From positions 124,001 through 188,000 of the forward strand of contig NC_030990.1 of NCBI RefSeq assembly GCF_000149955.1: a stretch of 64,000 nucleotides of DNA, in the 5' to 3' direction. Position 1 is the stretch's first letter. Each line of letters starts with the position of its first letter. The notes under the pieces were generated by a model. The model was not told where the DNA came from. It saw nothing but the letters and a program-made list of their open reading frames with translations, and searched no databases. Position numbers and translations under genes: made by a program. The stretch is from Fusarium oxysporum f. sp. lycopersici 4287 (Eukaryota; Ascomycota; Sordariomycetes; Hypocreales; Nectriaceae). Shown here in pieces: positions 43,496 through 55,995 of this stretch.

Positions 43496-44746
43496 ATGGC
43501 TGGCGACTTTTCTAACAGAGCACCTTGGAAGCGCTCGGCATGTGATCGCTGCCGCGCACAGAAGCTGCGATGTCACCGAGATTCAGGTCACTCAACAGAC
43601 GCATGTCTTAGATGCCTCAAATCTGGCATCGAATGTGTCACCAGCAAGGCACGTCCAACAGGTCGTCCCCCCTCAAGACAGGTGCAGCCAACCGTTTCAG
43701 TTGAGCAAGGTGATACCAGCTCGTCGTCACACACCACAGACTCTTCACCCTCAGCCGGTGGCACAGACATCAACAGCATGATGAACTTTGAGTATGATTT
43801 GTCGCTGGACAACATCTTGGACAGCATTGGGATGCAACATTCCGATTTCATCGTCAATGACAATATCCTCGTCGACATCTCCCCCCTGTCGTCCCAATCG
43901 ACGAGCCAACACAGCGTTGCACAGGCACAGACAGTGGACCCCAGCACCATCCAATCGACAACGTCGTACCAGTTCAACAGCCTACCGAGTACCAGTTCCA
44001 TGGACTCTGCCTTACCCATAAGAAGCGATCATGTTGAGCTACTTCTGTCAAGGCTGCATTCGAAATTGTCTGCCCAGCTCTACTCCATCAGATCGTCGCC
44101 ATGGGACGTAAAGGGTACCCTGAACCTTTCCTTGGCCCATCAGGGTATTGGTCAAGATTTTGAAAACTGCGAGTCCCATCCTCTAGTCCAGGTATCACAA
44201 GCTTGCACTGAGCTCGAGAAGCTCTTGTCTGGCCTTCGCGCCCCCGCATCTGCTGAGCATACGCCCTCATCATTTTCGTACACGCCAGCAGTGCCACCGC
44301 GGTTACGCACAACACAGCTTCTCATTGCACTTTCGTGCTACATACAAATTGTTTCAATCTATGGTATCATATTCTCAAAAGTGTTCGACTACCTCCTCAG
44401 CACCTCCAAGACGTCAATTGGCTCATATCAATCATCCCCATTGACTCTTTACATCGGAGGTCTTCCTATTCCTCCCAATGAAACATTATCTGGAAATCTG
44501 CTCGTTCACCTCATCGAGCACCAGCTACACCAAATTGAACAGCTCATGGGCCTGCCAGAGCATTATAGAGTATCTTCTAGAGCTAAAGACACCAAAGATG
44601 GAGAATTGGGGTTATTCGGGAGTCAGCACAGTCAGTCTCTGCTTAATGCGGCGATACAGCTGGGAGAAGATAGAGACGGAAACCATGACGACATAAGATG
44701 CGTCCGGGCATTAAAGGTAGTGATGCGCCAGATTAAAGATTTTTAG
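43496..44746 (+). CDS. FUB10: FUB10-like AflR-type Zn(II)2Cys6 cluster regulator
   Basis: Intronless 416-aa protein. The zinc cluster near the N-terminus (SACDRCRAQKLRCHR, DACLRCLKSGIEC; Cys 16, 19, 26, 37, 40, 47) has the longer mid-loop seen in AflR-like pathway activators. The Ser/Thr/Pro/Gln-rich centre (about 60-190) and the C-terminal block with ALSCYIQIVSIYGIIFSKVFDYL and HLIEHQLHQIEQLMGLP match the aflatoxin-regulator domain. The ATG at 43496 is preferred over 43367, since the residues upstream are hydrophobic and translate a CT-rich leader. Such regulators switch on their own cluster by binding palindromic CGG/CCG-type sites. FUB10 is the positive regulator of the fusaric acid genes; the symbol is assigned from domain type and synteny with FUB9-FUB5. 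Confidence 0.82.
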   Translation: MAGDFSNRAPWKRSACDRCRAQKLRCHRDSGHSTDACLRCLKSGIECVTSKARPTGRPPSRQVQPTVSVEQGDTSSSSHTTDSSPSAGGTDINSMMNFEYDLSLDNILDSIGMQHSDFIVNDNILVDISPLSSQSTSQHSVAQAQTVDPSTIQSTTSYQFNSLPSTSSMDSALPIRSDHVELLLSRLHSKLSAQLYSIRSSPWDVKGTLNLSLAHQGIGQDFENCESHPLVQVSQACTELEKLLSGLRAPASAEHTPSSFSYTPAVPPRLRTTQLLIALSCYIQIVSIYGIIFSKVFDYLLSTSKTSIGSYQSSPLTLYIGGLPIPPNETLSGNLLVHLIEHQLHQIEQLMGLPEHYRVSSRAKDTKDGELGLFGSQHSQSLLNAAIQLGEDRDGNHDDIRCVRALKVVMRQIKDF

Positions 44747-45864
44747 ACACCTGTTTATAGAAGTTCTGGGGGTTTGTTCAAAAAGATTGCTATAGATTCC
44801 TAATAGAGTAAAACTTACAAGTCTAAAGATTCAGATGGCTCACGTGTTTGAACTGGTGATCGATCTAGCGAACTCTCTGGTTTGGCTGAATCGTCGTGAA
44901 TAATAATTGTGCCGTACCCTTTCATCCCGTGGGAGCGTAATCCTGGTTGCCCAGGACTTTTGTGGTGGTGGTGAGAGATGACTCGTGGTGTCAGCATTGT
45001 GTGGGATTCGCCGGTGATCTCGGAGGAGCTGTTTCAGATTATTGAAGAGCAAGAAGACGTTTTTGGGGAAACGAAGAGTAAATATTCTCATGAGAATAAC
45101 AGAAATCGTGCTCGATAATTGCCATGGCATAATATATTTATACCATAGCCTCTTTTGTTGGACCTCAATCACGTTAACATGATCACTTCTCCATGTGATC
45201 TTCATCTCAGCCTCCAAATTCCGTCAACGGGGAGTTTGAGTTTACTCGATTTTCGCCGAAAATCCGCTCGGAAATTAAGCCAGATGGCTCCACTTGGCAT
45301 TCAGGAACATGTGAGACGAACGGGATTAGCAGAGAGCAGCGGCATTCGAGTCTGCTAAACCCGCGGGCATTAGAGGAACATGCAGAGTAACCTCAACAGG
45401 GATATGAGCATGTTCCTGTGACAAATTCGATATGTCATAATACGTCACAACACCCATTGCCGTAAGCAACACATGCCGAGCAAGGATGAAACAAAACCCT
45501 CATAGAACATTATCAGATTCACGTTACGAGTGCATCGAGAAGGAATCCTTCAACGGCAACAATCCGAGTTGGTGAAATCCTTTGCTGACTTTACCTGCCG
45601 TACTTCCATTAGTCTTGGATCTGACTACAGCATCTACTGGCCATTCGTGAGCTGCCGCTTATCACCACCCGTGGAGCTGCGACGTATGTCCAAGGCACAG
45701 CAGAGACTCAGCTTCCCAAAACGGCCATGAACTGACGCTCAAAGCAAGGTATGGTAACACCAGTTTAAGAACACGACTTGCCTGTTTTATCAGATCTCTC
45801 TTTTTGTCCGCTAGTCTTAGCGAGTCTTAGTGGGATAATTCCGCGCATGTAACGCAACCAACTC

Positions 45865-45882
45865 TACCGGTTCATACCGGTA
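45865..45882. repeat. Inverted repeat TACCGGT-N4-ACCGGTA within a larger imperfect hairpin
   Basis: Arms 45865-45871 and 45876-45882 are exact reverse complements, each containing the ACCGGT palindrome. GCGCAT (45843-45848) and ATGCGC (45881-45886) flank them in inverted order, allowing an interrupted stem. Role unknown; it could be a Zn-cluster protein site or a remnant of mobile DNA. Confidence 0.5.
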
Positions 45883-46174
45883 TGCGCACCCCCCACTCTA
45901 CAGAGTTCGATTCTGGAAATTCGAATAATATCACCATTTCCCGTAGTCGCCAATGGCGCCATACGGACCGAGCCTTCCGATGACGCATTTCGGCCGAAAA
46001 GACCACAGGGTCGACACAACATCCCACACTAAATATGTAAGTAAACCAGGTTTGAGCGGCATTGGGGGACTCAGCACTAAAAGATGACGGCAGCGCTGTC
46101 CCCGACTAAATGCCGGTACTGAAAAGGATCGCGATTTCGGAGGATTGGCACAAACCAACCTAACGAACGTGTTT

Positions 46175-46339
46175 GCCAAGGTGTCAGTAGCGGATGATCT
46201 GCCGTGCCAAGGTCCAGGTTTATACCGTGACTATCAAGGTGCTGACTTGGCAAGACGGTTCAGAACCGATATCGATAACGTCGGCGGCAGATTAGAACAC
46301 TGATGTTGGAGGTCCCGGCCTTACGTCAAGGTGACTGAC
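46175..46339 (+). repeat. Four spaced CAAGGT motifs
   Basis: CAAGGTGTCAG (about 46177), CAAGGTCCAGG (about 46208), CAAGGTGCTGAC (about 46235) and CAAGGTGACTGAC (about 46327), same strand, within 165 nt. The shared core plus a trailing CTGAC in two copies suggests a degenerate repeat or factor site rather than chance, but it was found by eye only. Confidence 0.35.
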
Positions 46340-46936
46340 GTTATGCTAAGTAAATTGAGTAATAGCCTTTGACGTTCCAACCGGCTTTTTAAGTTAAGCT
46401 TTAAGCTAAAATTAATCGCGATATGTGTAAAGTCGTAATTGGCCAGAAGCGGAGGCTCTGCGGATTGACTTGAAGAAGTTACGATTCATAATTCCCGCGT
46501 CAACAAACGTTCAAGATTAATGCCGTCTGCTTTGCTTGAGACGTGCCACTTGTAACCCTCATTCATGCTGCCACTTGCACGCTGACTGACAGTATCACTT
46601 TGACTTCTTTGCCACGTATTCATAGTCAAAATCTGTTTATTGAAGATGATCCAAGTATGTTACCCTAAACTCATATCACAGATATGCTTCGCGGCGCTAC
46701 CCAGGTGATACGAGAGGTCCTGCTGTTCGCAATGTCTGAATAGCTTAAAATCCACCAGCAGTGGCCAATATGAGGCGACACTGTCCGTAGACCTGCAGTC
46801 TTTGCATTAAGGAGGCGGAGAGGGAACAAAAAGGGCGTCACGGATCCTGAATTAAATGCAGCAAGTGGATCACCATTGTATTTCAAAGCTACCTCTATTT
46901 TATCCCATCACCGTCGTCTTTGTTAAATTCTTGCTT

Positions 46937-48383
46937 CTAATATACACTCTCCAAGACGCCTTTTGCGTTCAAGATAGACAGATGAGCCGGGGTGATATCG
47001 CTAATCTTGCTGCATCCAGCAAGTCCCATGCACAGCTTGAACTCGTTGATCAGCAAGTCAAGGGCCAAACCAACACCGTTGGAGCCGTCATACTGCAGCA
47101 TTCATTAGTTCTTGTATCAGAATTGGCAGTTGGAAAACTTACAGCTAGACCCCATATGGCGATTCTGCCGACAAAGACAAAGTCTGCACCGAGCGCAACA
47201 GCCTTGAAAATATCAGAGCCACGTCGGAAGCCACCATCGATGGCAATGCGCGTCTTGCCCTTGGCAATAGGTGCAATTTCACGGAGGATATCGATTGTTG
47301 CTGGAGTAGTGTCCAGCTGTCGACCTCCATGGTTGGAGATGATGATACCATCAACACCCTGCTCAATGGCAATCTGTGCATCTAGGGGAGAAGTAACTAG
47401 ACGACGTTTTAGTCAGTATGGGTCTTGGCTATCAACATTTGCGCACTCACCTCCCTTGACCCAAATTTCAAGGTCAGTCTGGCTTTTCATCCATGCAATC
47501 TTCTCTTCCCAAGTAGCAGCTGTATCTTGAGGAAATTAGTGAGGGCAACCTCCGATGAAACATCAATCACATACCAAAAGACAGGTCAGGAATACCGCCA
47601 CCTAGTCCACCAGATCCTGACTGGGTCTGAGCGCTCAAGTTAGGAAAGCTAAATCCTGGAGGGATGCTGAAGCCATTTCGAAGATCATCCAATCTCCTGC
47701 CAAACATGGGAGCATCCACAGTCAACACGACAGCTTTGTACCCGGCAGCTGGAGAAAATTCATCAATAAGGTTGTTTAGCGAGATGCAAGTACAAAAGCT
47801 GACCTTTGGCACGGCTGAGAAGATTGGTGGTGATCTGCCGATTCTTGAACGGGCTAACCTGAATGGCATAGGGCGTCGATCCATCAGAACTCTGTCCAGA
47901 TACATCCTCAAGGGTATCGTTTGACAGAGCTGATAGAATCATGGGTACGTTTCGTGCAGCACAAGCCTTCGACGTTCCAACCTCTCCATCAGCATGCGCA
48001 AGACGATGCATCGCCGAGGGAGAGACACCGAGAGGCAAAGCTGCCTTGGTGCCCCAGAGGGTAGTAGTCATATCAATGTTTGAAACATTACGGAGAACGC
48101 GAGGACGAAGCAAGTATCGGTCAAACGCAGCCTCATTACTCGCGAGACTAAGTCCGCGTAAGTGTTTCAGGAACCGAAAGCTTAAAAGGGTTTGAGTGTA
48201 ACTTACGTGATGTTGTCCATGGCCCCGCCGTTGTAGTAGTCTGCAAGCATTAGCTGACGATGCCGAGATCGGAGGGCTATGTTTGTGCGCACCTCTGTAC
48301 ATCTGAGACATCTTGTCCGATGCGGCCTGCTTGAGGTCCTGGATAGAGAAGATTTGCGGCTTGGAGGATGTGGCGTCAGACAT
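46937..48383 (-). CDS. FUB9: FUB9, FMN-dependent alpha-hydroxy-acid oxidase-type enzyme
   Basis: Seven minus-strand exons (48383-48293, 48240-48207, 48147-47804, 47748-47575, 47525-47451, 47396-47143, 47092-46937) give about 375 aa. Glycolate oxidase-family marks are [11 protein letters not shown] near the N-terminus, [20 protein letters not shown] (FMN phosphate region), [28 protein letters not shown], and the catalytic-His motif [10 protein letters not shown] followed by [16 protein letters not shown] and [10 protein letters not shown]. In the fusaric acid pathway FUB9 is the flavin oxidase/dehydrogenase proposed for the ring oxidation giving the pyridine. An ATG at 48419 would add 12 residues; the second ATG has a better context and matches the usual start. 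The acceptor of exon 5 is ambiguous by 6 nt. Cytosolic, no signal peptide. Dense CGGAA-type sites lie upstream. Confidence 0.9.
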
Positions 48384-48589
48384 CTTGGCGGGTTGAATGG
48401 GCAAATTGGTACGAGACATGAATCACGGTGTTTTGTAAATGAATCCCTCAAGTAACATTCAAATTCGCTGTAATGGGTAGTATTCAGGTTTATATGACAA
48501 GTTTTACGAATGCAACACTAAACGCCAACTCAACAGATGATATTCAACGAAGACATCGTATGTTCAAATCGGTTGCATTACAGTAAATC

Positions 48590-48793
48590 TTCCGAAACTC
48601 AATCATGATATACAGAGTCTCTCCGACGGAAGCCGGCTCAACAGATTGACTTCCGGGGCCGTATTAGCCTCCGAAAGACAACCTGCTCATGTGGGTCGGG
48701 TCATGCAATGTCGGACGTCCGATCTCACCCTGAGCCCGGATAAGTCGGGAGACTTCCGTAAGCTAATGCACAAGTCAGGACACTAGTCGGAAA
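48590..48793. promoter_or_regulatory. Cluster of TTCCG/CGGAA and TCCGA/TCGGA sites upstream of FUB9
   Basis: Within about 200 nt: TTCCGAAA (48590), TCCGACGGAAG (48622), CTTCCGG (48650), CTCCGAAAG (about 48669), the 12-bp palindrome TCGGACGTCCGA (48711-48722), CTTCCGT (48753) and TCGGAAAG (48787). This density of one half-site, with two palindromic arrangements, looks like a regulator-binding region. Similar sites occur 5' of FUB5, FUB6, FUB7/8 and FUB11/12. Binding protein unproven; FUB10 is the obvious candidate. Confidence 0.55.
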
Positions 48794-49159
48794 GTTATTT
48801 TTATCTTTTACATCTAATCAATCATAACTGATCTTTGCCGCATAGAGAGACTTCCTTACGATGCTGACTCTCAATGCCATAACCCAATCAAGTTTGAAGG
48901 ATCGCGGCGACGGGTCCCGAACGAAAATGGCCAAGTGCTGACATGTCGATCATGATATTGTCTGACAGTGTTTTCGTATCTTTCTTTTGTAATAGTATTA
49001 TGTCATTGTAGATGTCGTTGGTTCAAGATAGATAGATATTATTCACAAGTAGGCAGACACGTAATATTAATATTTCTCACCGTGTCATCAAAAGATTTAA
49101 TAAATGTCATATTGATAAGGAACAATTTCTTCATCTAAATGACTGACATAAAGCTAAAC

Positions 49160-52100
49160 TCAATATCCCCATTGTTTCAACCAAGTGTCAAACCAAGCTG
49201 ATGATACAGGCTCCATGCAGGCCAAGAAAGAACTCTGTGCCAACGTGTTTGCCTTGGCCCATTCAAGACCCCGAGATCCCTCTTTTCCAGAGGCCAGCAT
49301 CTCAAAGAAGGCCAACAACTTGAGACCACTTTGAGCCCTTATCGCAGTCTCGGATGATCCTTCACTGACTTCCTTCACGATGGTCTTCTCAGCACCTCGC
49401 AAACGGCTGATCCATTCTTGTAGCGGAATGATCTCAAACGTATCTGAAAAAGAAGCCTCGAGACGAGCTTTGAGACCAGGCAAGCTGTCTGTCCAGCTGG
49501 GTGTTCGGGGGTTAAGTAGATTGTAGTAATTCTCCTGTCCTACGACTGGGTTCACGGGGACGACGAGTTGTCCAATGACTTCGGTTAGGAGATCAATGGG
49601 GATCCAGTCCAAAATGCTTGCAGAACCAAGATCTAGTGGCAGAGCTCGAAGATGCGCTGAAGCGTCGATAATCTTGGAGACCGTGTTAGTTGGACAGGAA
49701 ACGATGCAGAACGAGTGAAAACTTACAGCTGGAACCCAATCACGTCGAGTCCATATGCTACCCTCGCCAAGCGTCTTGACGGGGCCAGCTACTTGGCCAA
49801 CTCGTAGGATCGAGAGACTCAAGACACCAGATCGCGCAGCCTTGCTAAGCAAGTGCTCAGCAACAAGCTTAGATGACCCATACCCATTGATCGGTGCATC
49901 AAATCGGGGAATGCTTGCTTCTGGTACAGGGCCTAAGAGGTCAGACGGCCAGTTCATGGCAGCACTGATAGACGATACGAAGAAGAAGCGGATCTTCTGA
50001 CGAGACTCTCGGCAGACGTCGACAAGACTCTTAAGACCGATGAACTGAGGCTCGAAGGAGGAGAGAGGGAGATTAAAGTTGACCTCCCAAGCGTTATCTA
50101 TAGTCAAGGTTAGCTTCTAGTAAATGGTTATATGAGGTAACGGACTTACGTATGATAGCAGTGGCTTCATTCTTGATCTCCTCAAGACCGTCCTGACTCA
50201 ATCCGAGGTTCTCTGAGGCGACATCGTAACGAACAAACTTGGCCTTGCTTTTCCAGCTCGATGAAAGGCCTTTGGACTTGGCCGAGTCTACCTGACGTTG
50301 GAAGGCGTCGGCGCTGCGGTTCAAGCACCAAACCTTGGCAACCTTGTCGTTGTTACAAAGAACATCAAGCAGATACGAACCAATCTCTCCAGTTGTACCG
50401 GTGAGAACAATATGCTCCTTCGCCTCGCGAGGTGGTTCGAAAGCCTGAGCGTACTTGGCAAGCATCTCCCGAGTAACTTCGCTGTGATGAACCTTGTCCT
50501 GAGGGCCATGTTCAAGATGAGACCAAACCGTATGGGCGAGCTGAGAGATGGTTGGGTTGGTATAGATAGTACCCGCCTCTACTTCAAGTGGCTGATCGAA
50601 GGCAGAACTGAGAAGTCCGGCTAGTCGGATGACATGAAGTGAGTCGAAACCTCTGGTGAAGATGTTGTCATCGTCCTTGAGGTCAACCAAACCGGACACG
50701 GTCTCAATTGCCTCTCGAATGCCAGAACGGACTACATCTTCCGTTGTTCCGTTGATGTGAACAGAAGGCTTACCATGAGTAGACCTGTCGTAGATTGCGT
50801 TGATGTCGGCAGTGAATGCTTTTTCTGTCTCATTGCGAGCGAGAGTTCCCTTTGGAGTACGAGGAAACGGAGTTCGAACGATCTTGACAAAATCACGGTG
50901 GATCTGAGCGAACGCTGGAAGAGACTTGTTAACTTCTTCAAACGTTGGCCAGACGTTGTCGGTGATGATGTCGTCTGACTTGTCGAGGCTGTTCTCGTCC
51001 GGGTATAGGAGGGCAGCTGTCTGGAAACGGCCACGGCCAGTGAGGTAAGCGGCAGCAATCCATGGGTGGCTGATAAGCTTTCCTTCAGCAGCAAGTGGGT
51101 TGAACTTCTCCCCGTTGGATAGGATGATCAAATCATCACGTCGCATCTCGTACTTCCAGAGATCAGGGTGTTTCGGGTGTCGTGAGTACAGGTCCTTCGT
51201 CTCCCAGATATCAAGCTCAGGGAACGTCTTGAAGACAGGTTGAGTCGCAGAAAGTTTGGGGTTCTGAACAAACACCAGCTCAGACAGGTCTTCGGAGTAA
51301 GGGCGCATCTCGACACCTGTTCTTGGGTGGAAGTAGTAGTAAGCCCACTCATCAGGGTGCGTGACGACAGACGCAAGCCACTGGCCCTCTGTCATTCCCA
51401 TGGTTTGCATGATGGGTACACGCGGGTGGATCAAGTCGCCGACAGACTGAGGAATAGGTCCTCCAGCTGACGTGATGAATTTGAGTTTCGAGAGCTTCTC
51501 GAGTACGCGGGGTGACTTGGAGATATCCTGTAGGACACTAGGCGAGATAAAGGCTGAGTCGAGTGAGATGTGGTCAAGCGCGTCTTCTATAACGTGCTGC
51601 ATGATCGGTCCTACAGACGGGAGAACAACGGTCCAGTTGAAGAAGACGGCTGAGTACAGACCAAGGCAGATTCCAGCAACCTTAGATACACACATCAGAG
51701 CCTGGCTTCAGATACAAGAAAACGAGACTTACGTGGAAGAGGGGCATAGCGCACAACTGTCTCGTGCCAGTCCATTCAACACCAGTCGGCCTCTTCCCAT
51801 TCGTAGGCTCCATCAAGTGGAAGCCATCAACAGTAGCAGCAGTCTCGAGGTACACTGGCACCAGTTTAGGCAGGCCAGTAGAGCCGGAGGTGTGAAGCAG
51901 TGCCAGCACGTCCGACTTTCCTTCATTCCAGGATTTCTGGTAGACATAGGGCTTGACGGGTGTTGGATCTAGGAGCTGGGGTAATTCAGGGGCTTCAACA
52001 CTTGGAATCTGGAGGTCTTGGAGGAATTCATGGTGATCCAAGCCAGATGAGGCGATCCAGAACTCACAGCCAGACTGTTTGATAAGTGATACGTGCCCTT

Positions 52101-52526
52101 CAACACTGTTGCGTGGTGACGAGAGTAACAGCTAATCAGTTAGACACTACCTAACGGATGAGATATTCATGGGATCTTACTCTATGTCCCAGCTTTGTGG
52201 AAGCAATCATCATGATGAAGTATCTCAGGTCATCTAATGCCCATCAGCAGCTGCCTGCAGTAGAATAGCAAAGTCAACTTACTTTGACCAATGTACGCAA
52301 TTGTCCTGGGCCCCGCTGGCGATCCAAGTTGGGAGTCGAGCCACCCGCAAAGCCGGTTAATAGAGTTGGCAAAGATCTTGGTGTTGACTTCATCATATCC
52401 TTGCGAAGGTTGACCGTTGCGGGGAGTGTAGAAAAGCACGCGATCAGGCTCGTCCCGTGCTATCTCGTCGATTAAAACGGGAAGCAGCCTGTGGCCGTAA
52501 GCGGGCAAATGGGAGATTGAACCCAT
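49160..52526 (-). CDS. FUB8: FUB8, NRPS-like carboxylate reductase (A-T-R)
   Basis: Six minus-strand exons (52526-52283, 52233-52181, 52131-51733, 51680-50150, 50097-49727, 49672-49160) give about 1036 aa. Adenylation motifs are [15 protein letters not shown] (A3), [19 protein letters not shown] and the late [14 protein letters not shown] thiolation domain carries the pantetheine Ser in [10 protein letters not shown]. The reductase has a Rossmann start [14 protein letters not shown], the SDR-like segment [14 protein letters not shown], and [10 protein letters not shown]. No condensation domain is present. Such enzymes activate an acid as adenylate, load it on the carrier and release it as aldehyde with NADPH. 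In fusaric acid synthesis FUB8 is assigned to aldehyde release of the polyketide acid. The intron 49726-49673 is 54 nt and has no in-frame stop, so gene callers may read through it. Divergent from FUB7. Confidence 0.92.
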
Positions 52527-53181
52527 GGCGTTGGCAGAATACTTTGCAAGAGAGTAGAGAGAATAATGCTTGCTTTGCTTTCTTCTGCATAGAGAAATTG
52601 TGACTATGCAGGGTCTGGCTTCAACGCAATACTAATCGAGCTAGAAACGTGCCTTGGGCCTTATCTTACTTGTACAATCCCTTCTTACAATGATACTAAA
52701 TGCTACGCTTGAGCTGAAACTCGGACCTCGTTAGCAAACCGAGGTTGTTGATATGCACGTTACTTAACAAGCAACCGAACGGAACCTTTTCTCGGCCACA
52801 TTCCGCGATCTTCCAATAACTTCACTCCGTCGTATTCATACTTCGAATCAGCATAAGTTGCATCATCACGCAGATGAATGCGATTGGTCATCGGAAGCTT
52901 TGCGGGGACCGGACCGGAGCTGACGTGCATGAGCTTCCAGGGGGAAGTGTCCGATTGCTCCACTCGGCGGCGTTCGGTAACGGAGCCGGACTGTAAGATC
53001 GTGGCCGATCTGACAATACGAAATTTAGTTTGAGCTGAGTAAAGGCCTTTAAAACGATTCGAAAATGTGTATCATATTAAAGACCTGTCTCGAACGATAT
53101 TCTCCTCTGACCAGTACAACACTAGCAGGCTTTCTCTTTCCCTCTCTTGTGCTTCATATCCTTGAACAAAAGTAATTCAAA
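52527..53181. promoter_or_regulatory. Bidirectional promoter FUB8 / FUB7
   Basis: 655 nt between divergent starts. It contains ATTCCGCG (about 52799), TCGGAAG (52891), GGACCGGACCGGAGC (about 52906) and GTAACGGAGCCGGAC (about 52977), CGG-rich sites like those near the other FUB genes. The distribution allows joint control of both enzymes. Confidence 0.5.
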
Positions 53182-54682
<1,501 letters not shown>

Positions 54683-55995
54683 TGTCGCGGTAGTCTTGGT
54701 GGGCCTTGCGGTCAGATAGATAGAGCGTGGCGGGAAAAGATGCAATATATATACATCTCAATGTGTTCGCTTATCTTAGAGGTTGATGCAAGTCTTGATT
54801 TGGAATATAACCGTACCAATCGTAGCTCTACTGAGTGCCTATGTATGGATCAATGGCTAGGGAACGAATTGCATGACATCACTTGAGTCGAACCGAGCTT
54901 GGGTAGAAATACAGATTGCCCTCAAAGACCCAAAGTGAAATGACACGAGATCACACATAATCGGAGAGAAAATTCCGCGCTATAGTGCCGCCATGTACTA
55001 GTATTAGCTACACGGGAGTACCGAAGATGAGTGTTTTAATTAACGGATTTTGTTATAGGCTGATGAAAGGTTTAATAAATAATGCTTGCATCATGTTCCA
55101 TTCACCCTATAGCTCTGGCTATGTCCCATCTTCTCTGCCATAAAAGAACAACTTAGCCATAGGAACCCTCAAAGTTCAGTGAACTTCTATCCCTGAGTTA
55201 TTGTAATAGTCCCATGCGATATATTTATGAGTACACAGCTAAAATGGTACCTGCCTATACATGACTGTGACAATACTACTGAGTGCGAGGTGTGTTGCAA
55301 CATAACAACAAACGGTTTGGACAGCTCAAGGAACAGCCTTGTATTCAACGGCATTGTCCACTACTACGCGATCATCGAGGAACTATCGTTGCACATGGGA
55401 CAGCTACGTCCAGGGACACAAATCTTAGGCATCGGCAGCCTTGGCTGGACGGGTCCGAGGACCGAAGGCAAGGAAGATACGGAGACCGGAGCTCCACCAT
55501 AAACTTCCGCCGCCGAAGGCACTAAACGGATGCCGATGATCCTTGCACGAGTTGAACCATGACCAATCGGAAGACGAGACCCGAGAATAGCCATTCGCTA
55601 ACCCACTGAAGCATAAGCTTCCGTTATTCTGTAATTCCGCAGAAATAATAACACTAAAACTTTACTTTACATTGTGACCGGACAAATGCGAGAATTAAAT
55701 TCTTTCGGCTTGGACTGCAGCAAGAGAATCTCCAAGCTGGGGGGTTCGCGGTCGCTATACGGATGTCGGGTTATGGTTTCGGAGGACCTGAAAGGCTCCG
55801 AGGCGGCGCTGTAAGTTAGTGCATCCTCCACTAAGACTATCAGAGACAATGCACCCCAGATTTAGAGGTAGGCGAGACAATTGAGCATTATAACAGAGGC
55901 GCGATAAGAAGACCAAGGGTGACTATCGCAATCAAGAATTAACAGCAATATTTTCATTTATCTCTTGTTTTTTTCTGTAATTCATATTCACAATC
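54683..55995. promoter_or_regulatory. FUB7-FUB6 spacer with FUB6 promoter
   Basis: 1.3 kb, both flanking genes on the plus strand. ACTTCCGCCG (55503), TCGGAAG (55567), GCTTCCGT (55618) and ATTCCGC (about 55634) lie 360-490 nt upstream of the FUB6 ATG, and TTTCGGAGG (about 55778) nearer. An ORF at 55227-55502 is not conserved-looking. No RNA gene seen. Confidence 0.45.

Larger units (their letters stand above)
44747..46936. other. Gene-poor 2.2-kb spacer between convergent FUB10 and FUB9
   Basis: A 3'-to-3' intergenic region, unusually long for this compact genome. No gene recognised. It contains a short imperfect hairpin around 45843-45887 and four CAAGGT motifs at 46175-46339, listed separately. 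Confidence 0.5.

Noticed and set aside
45903..45913. GTTCGATTC-like tRNA B box
   Set aside because: No A box at the right distance and the flanks do not form an acceptor stem.
46856..47530. 224-codon plus-strand ORF
   Set aside because: Antisense shadow of FUB9 exons 5-7; the minus strand carries all flavin-oxidase motifs.
55227..55502. 91-codon ORF upstream of FUB6
   Set aside because: Overlaps ORFs in other frames and a CGG-rich promoter segment; no motif.
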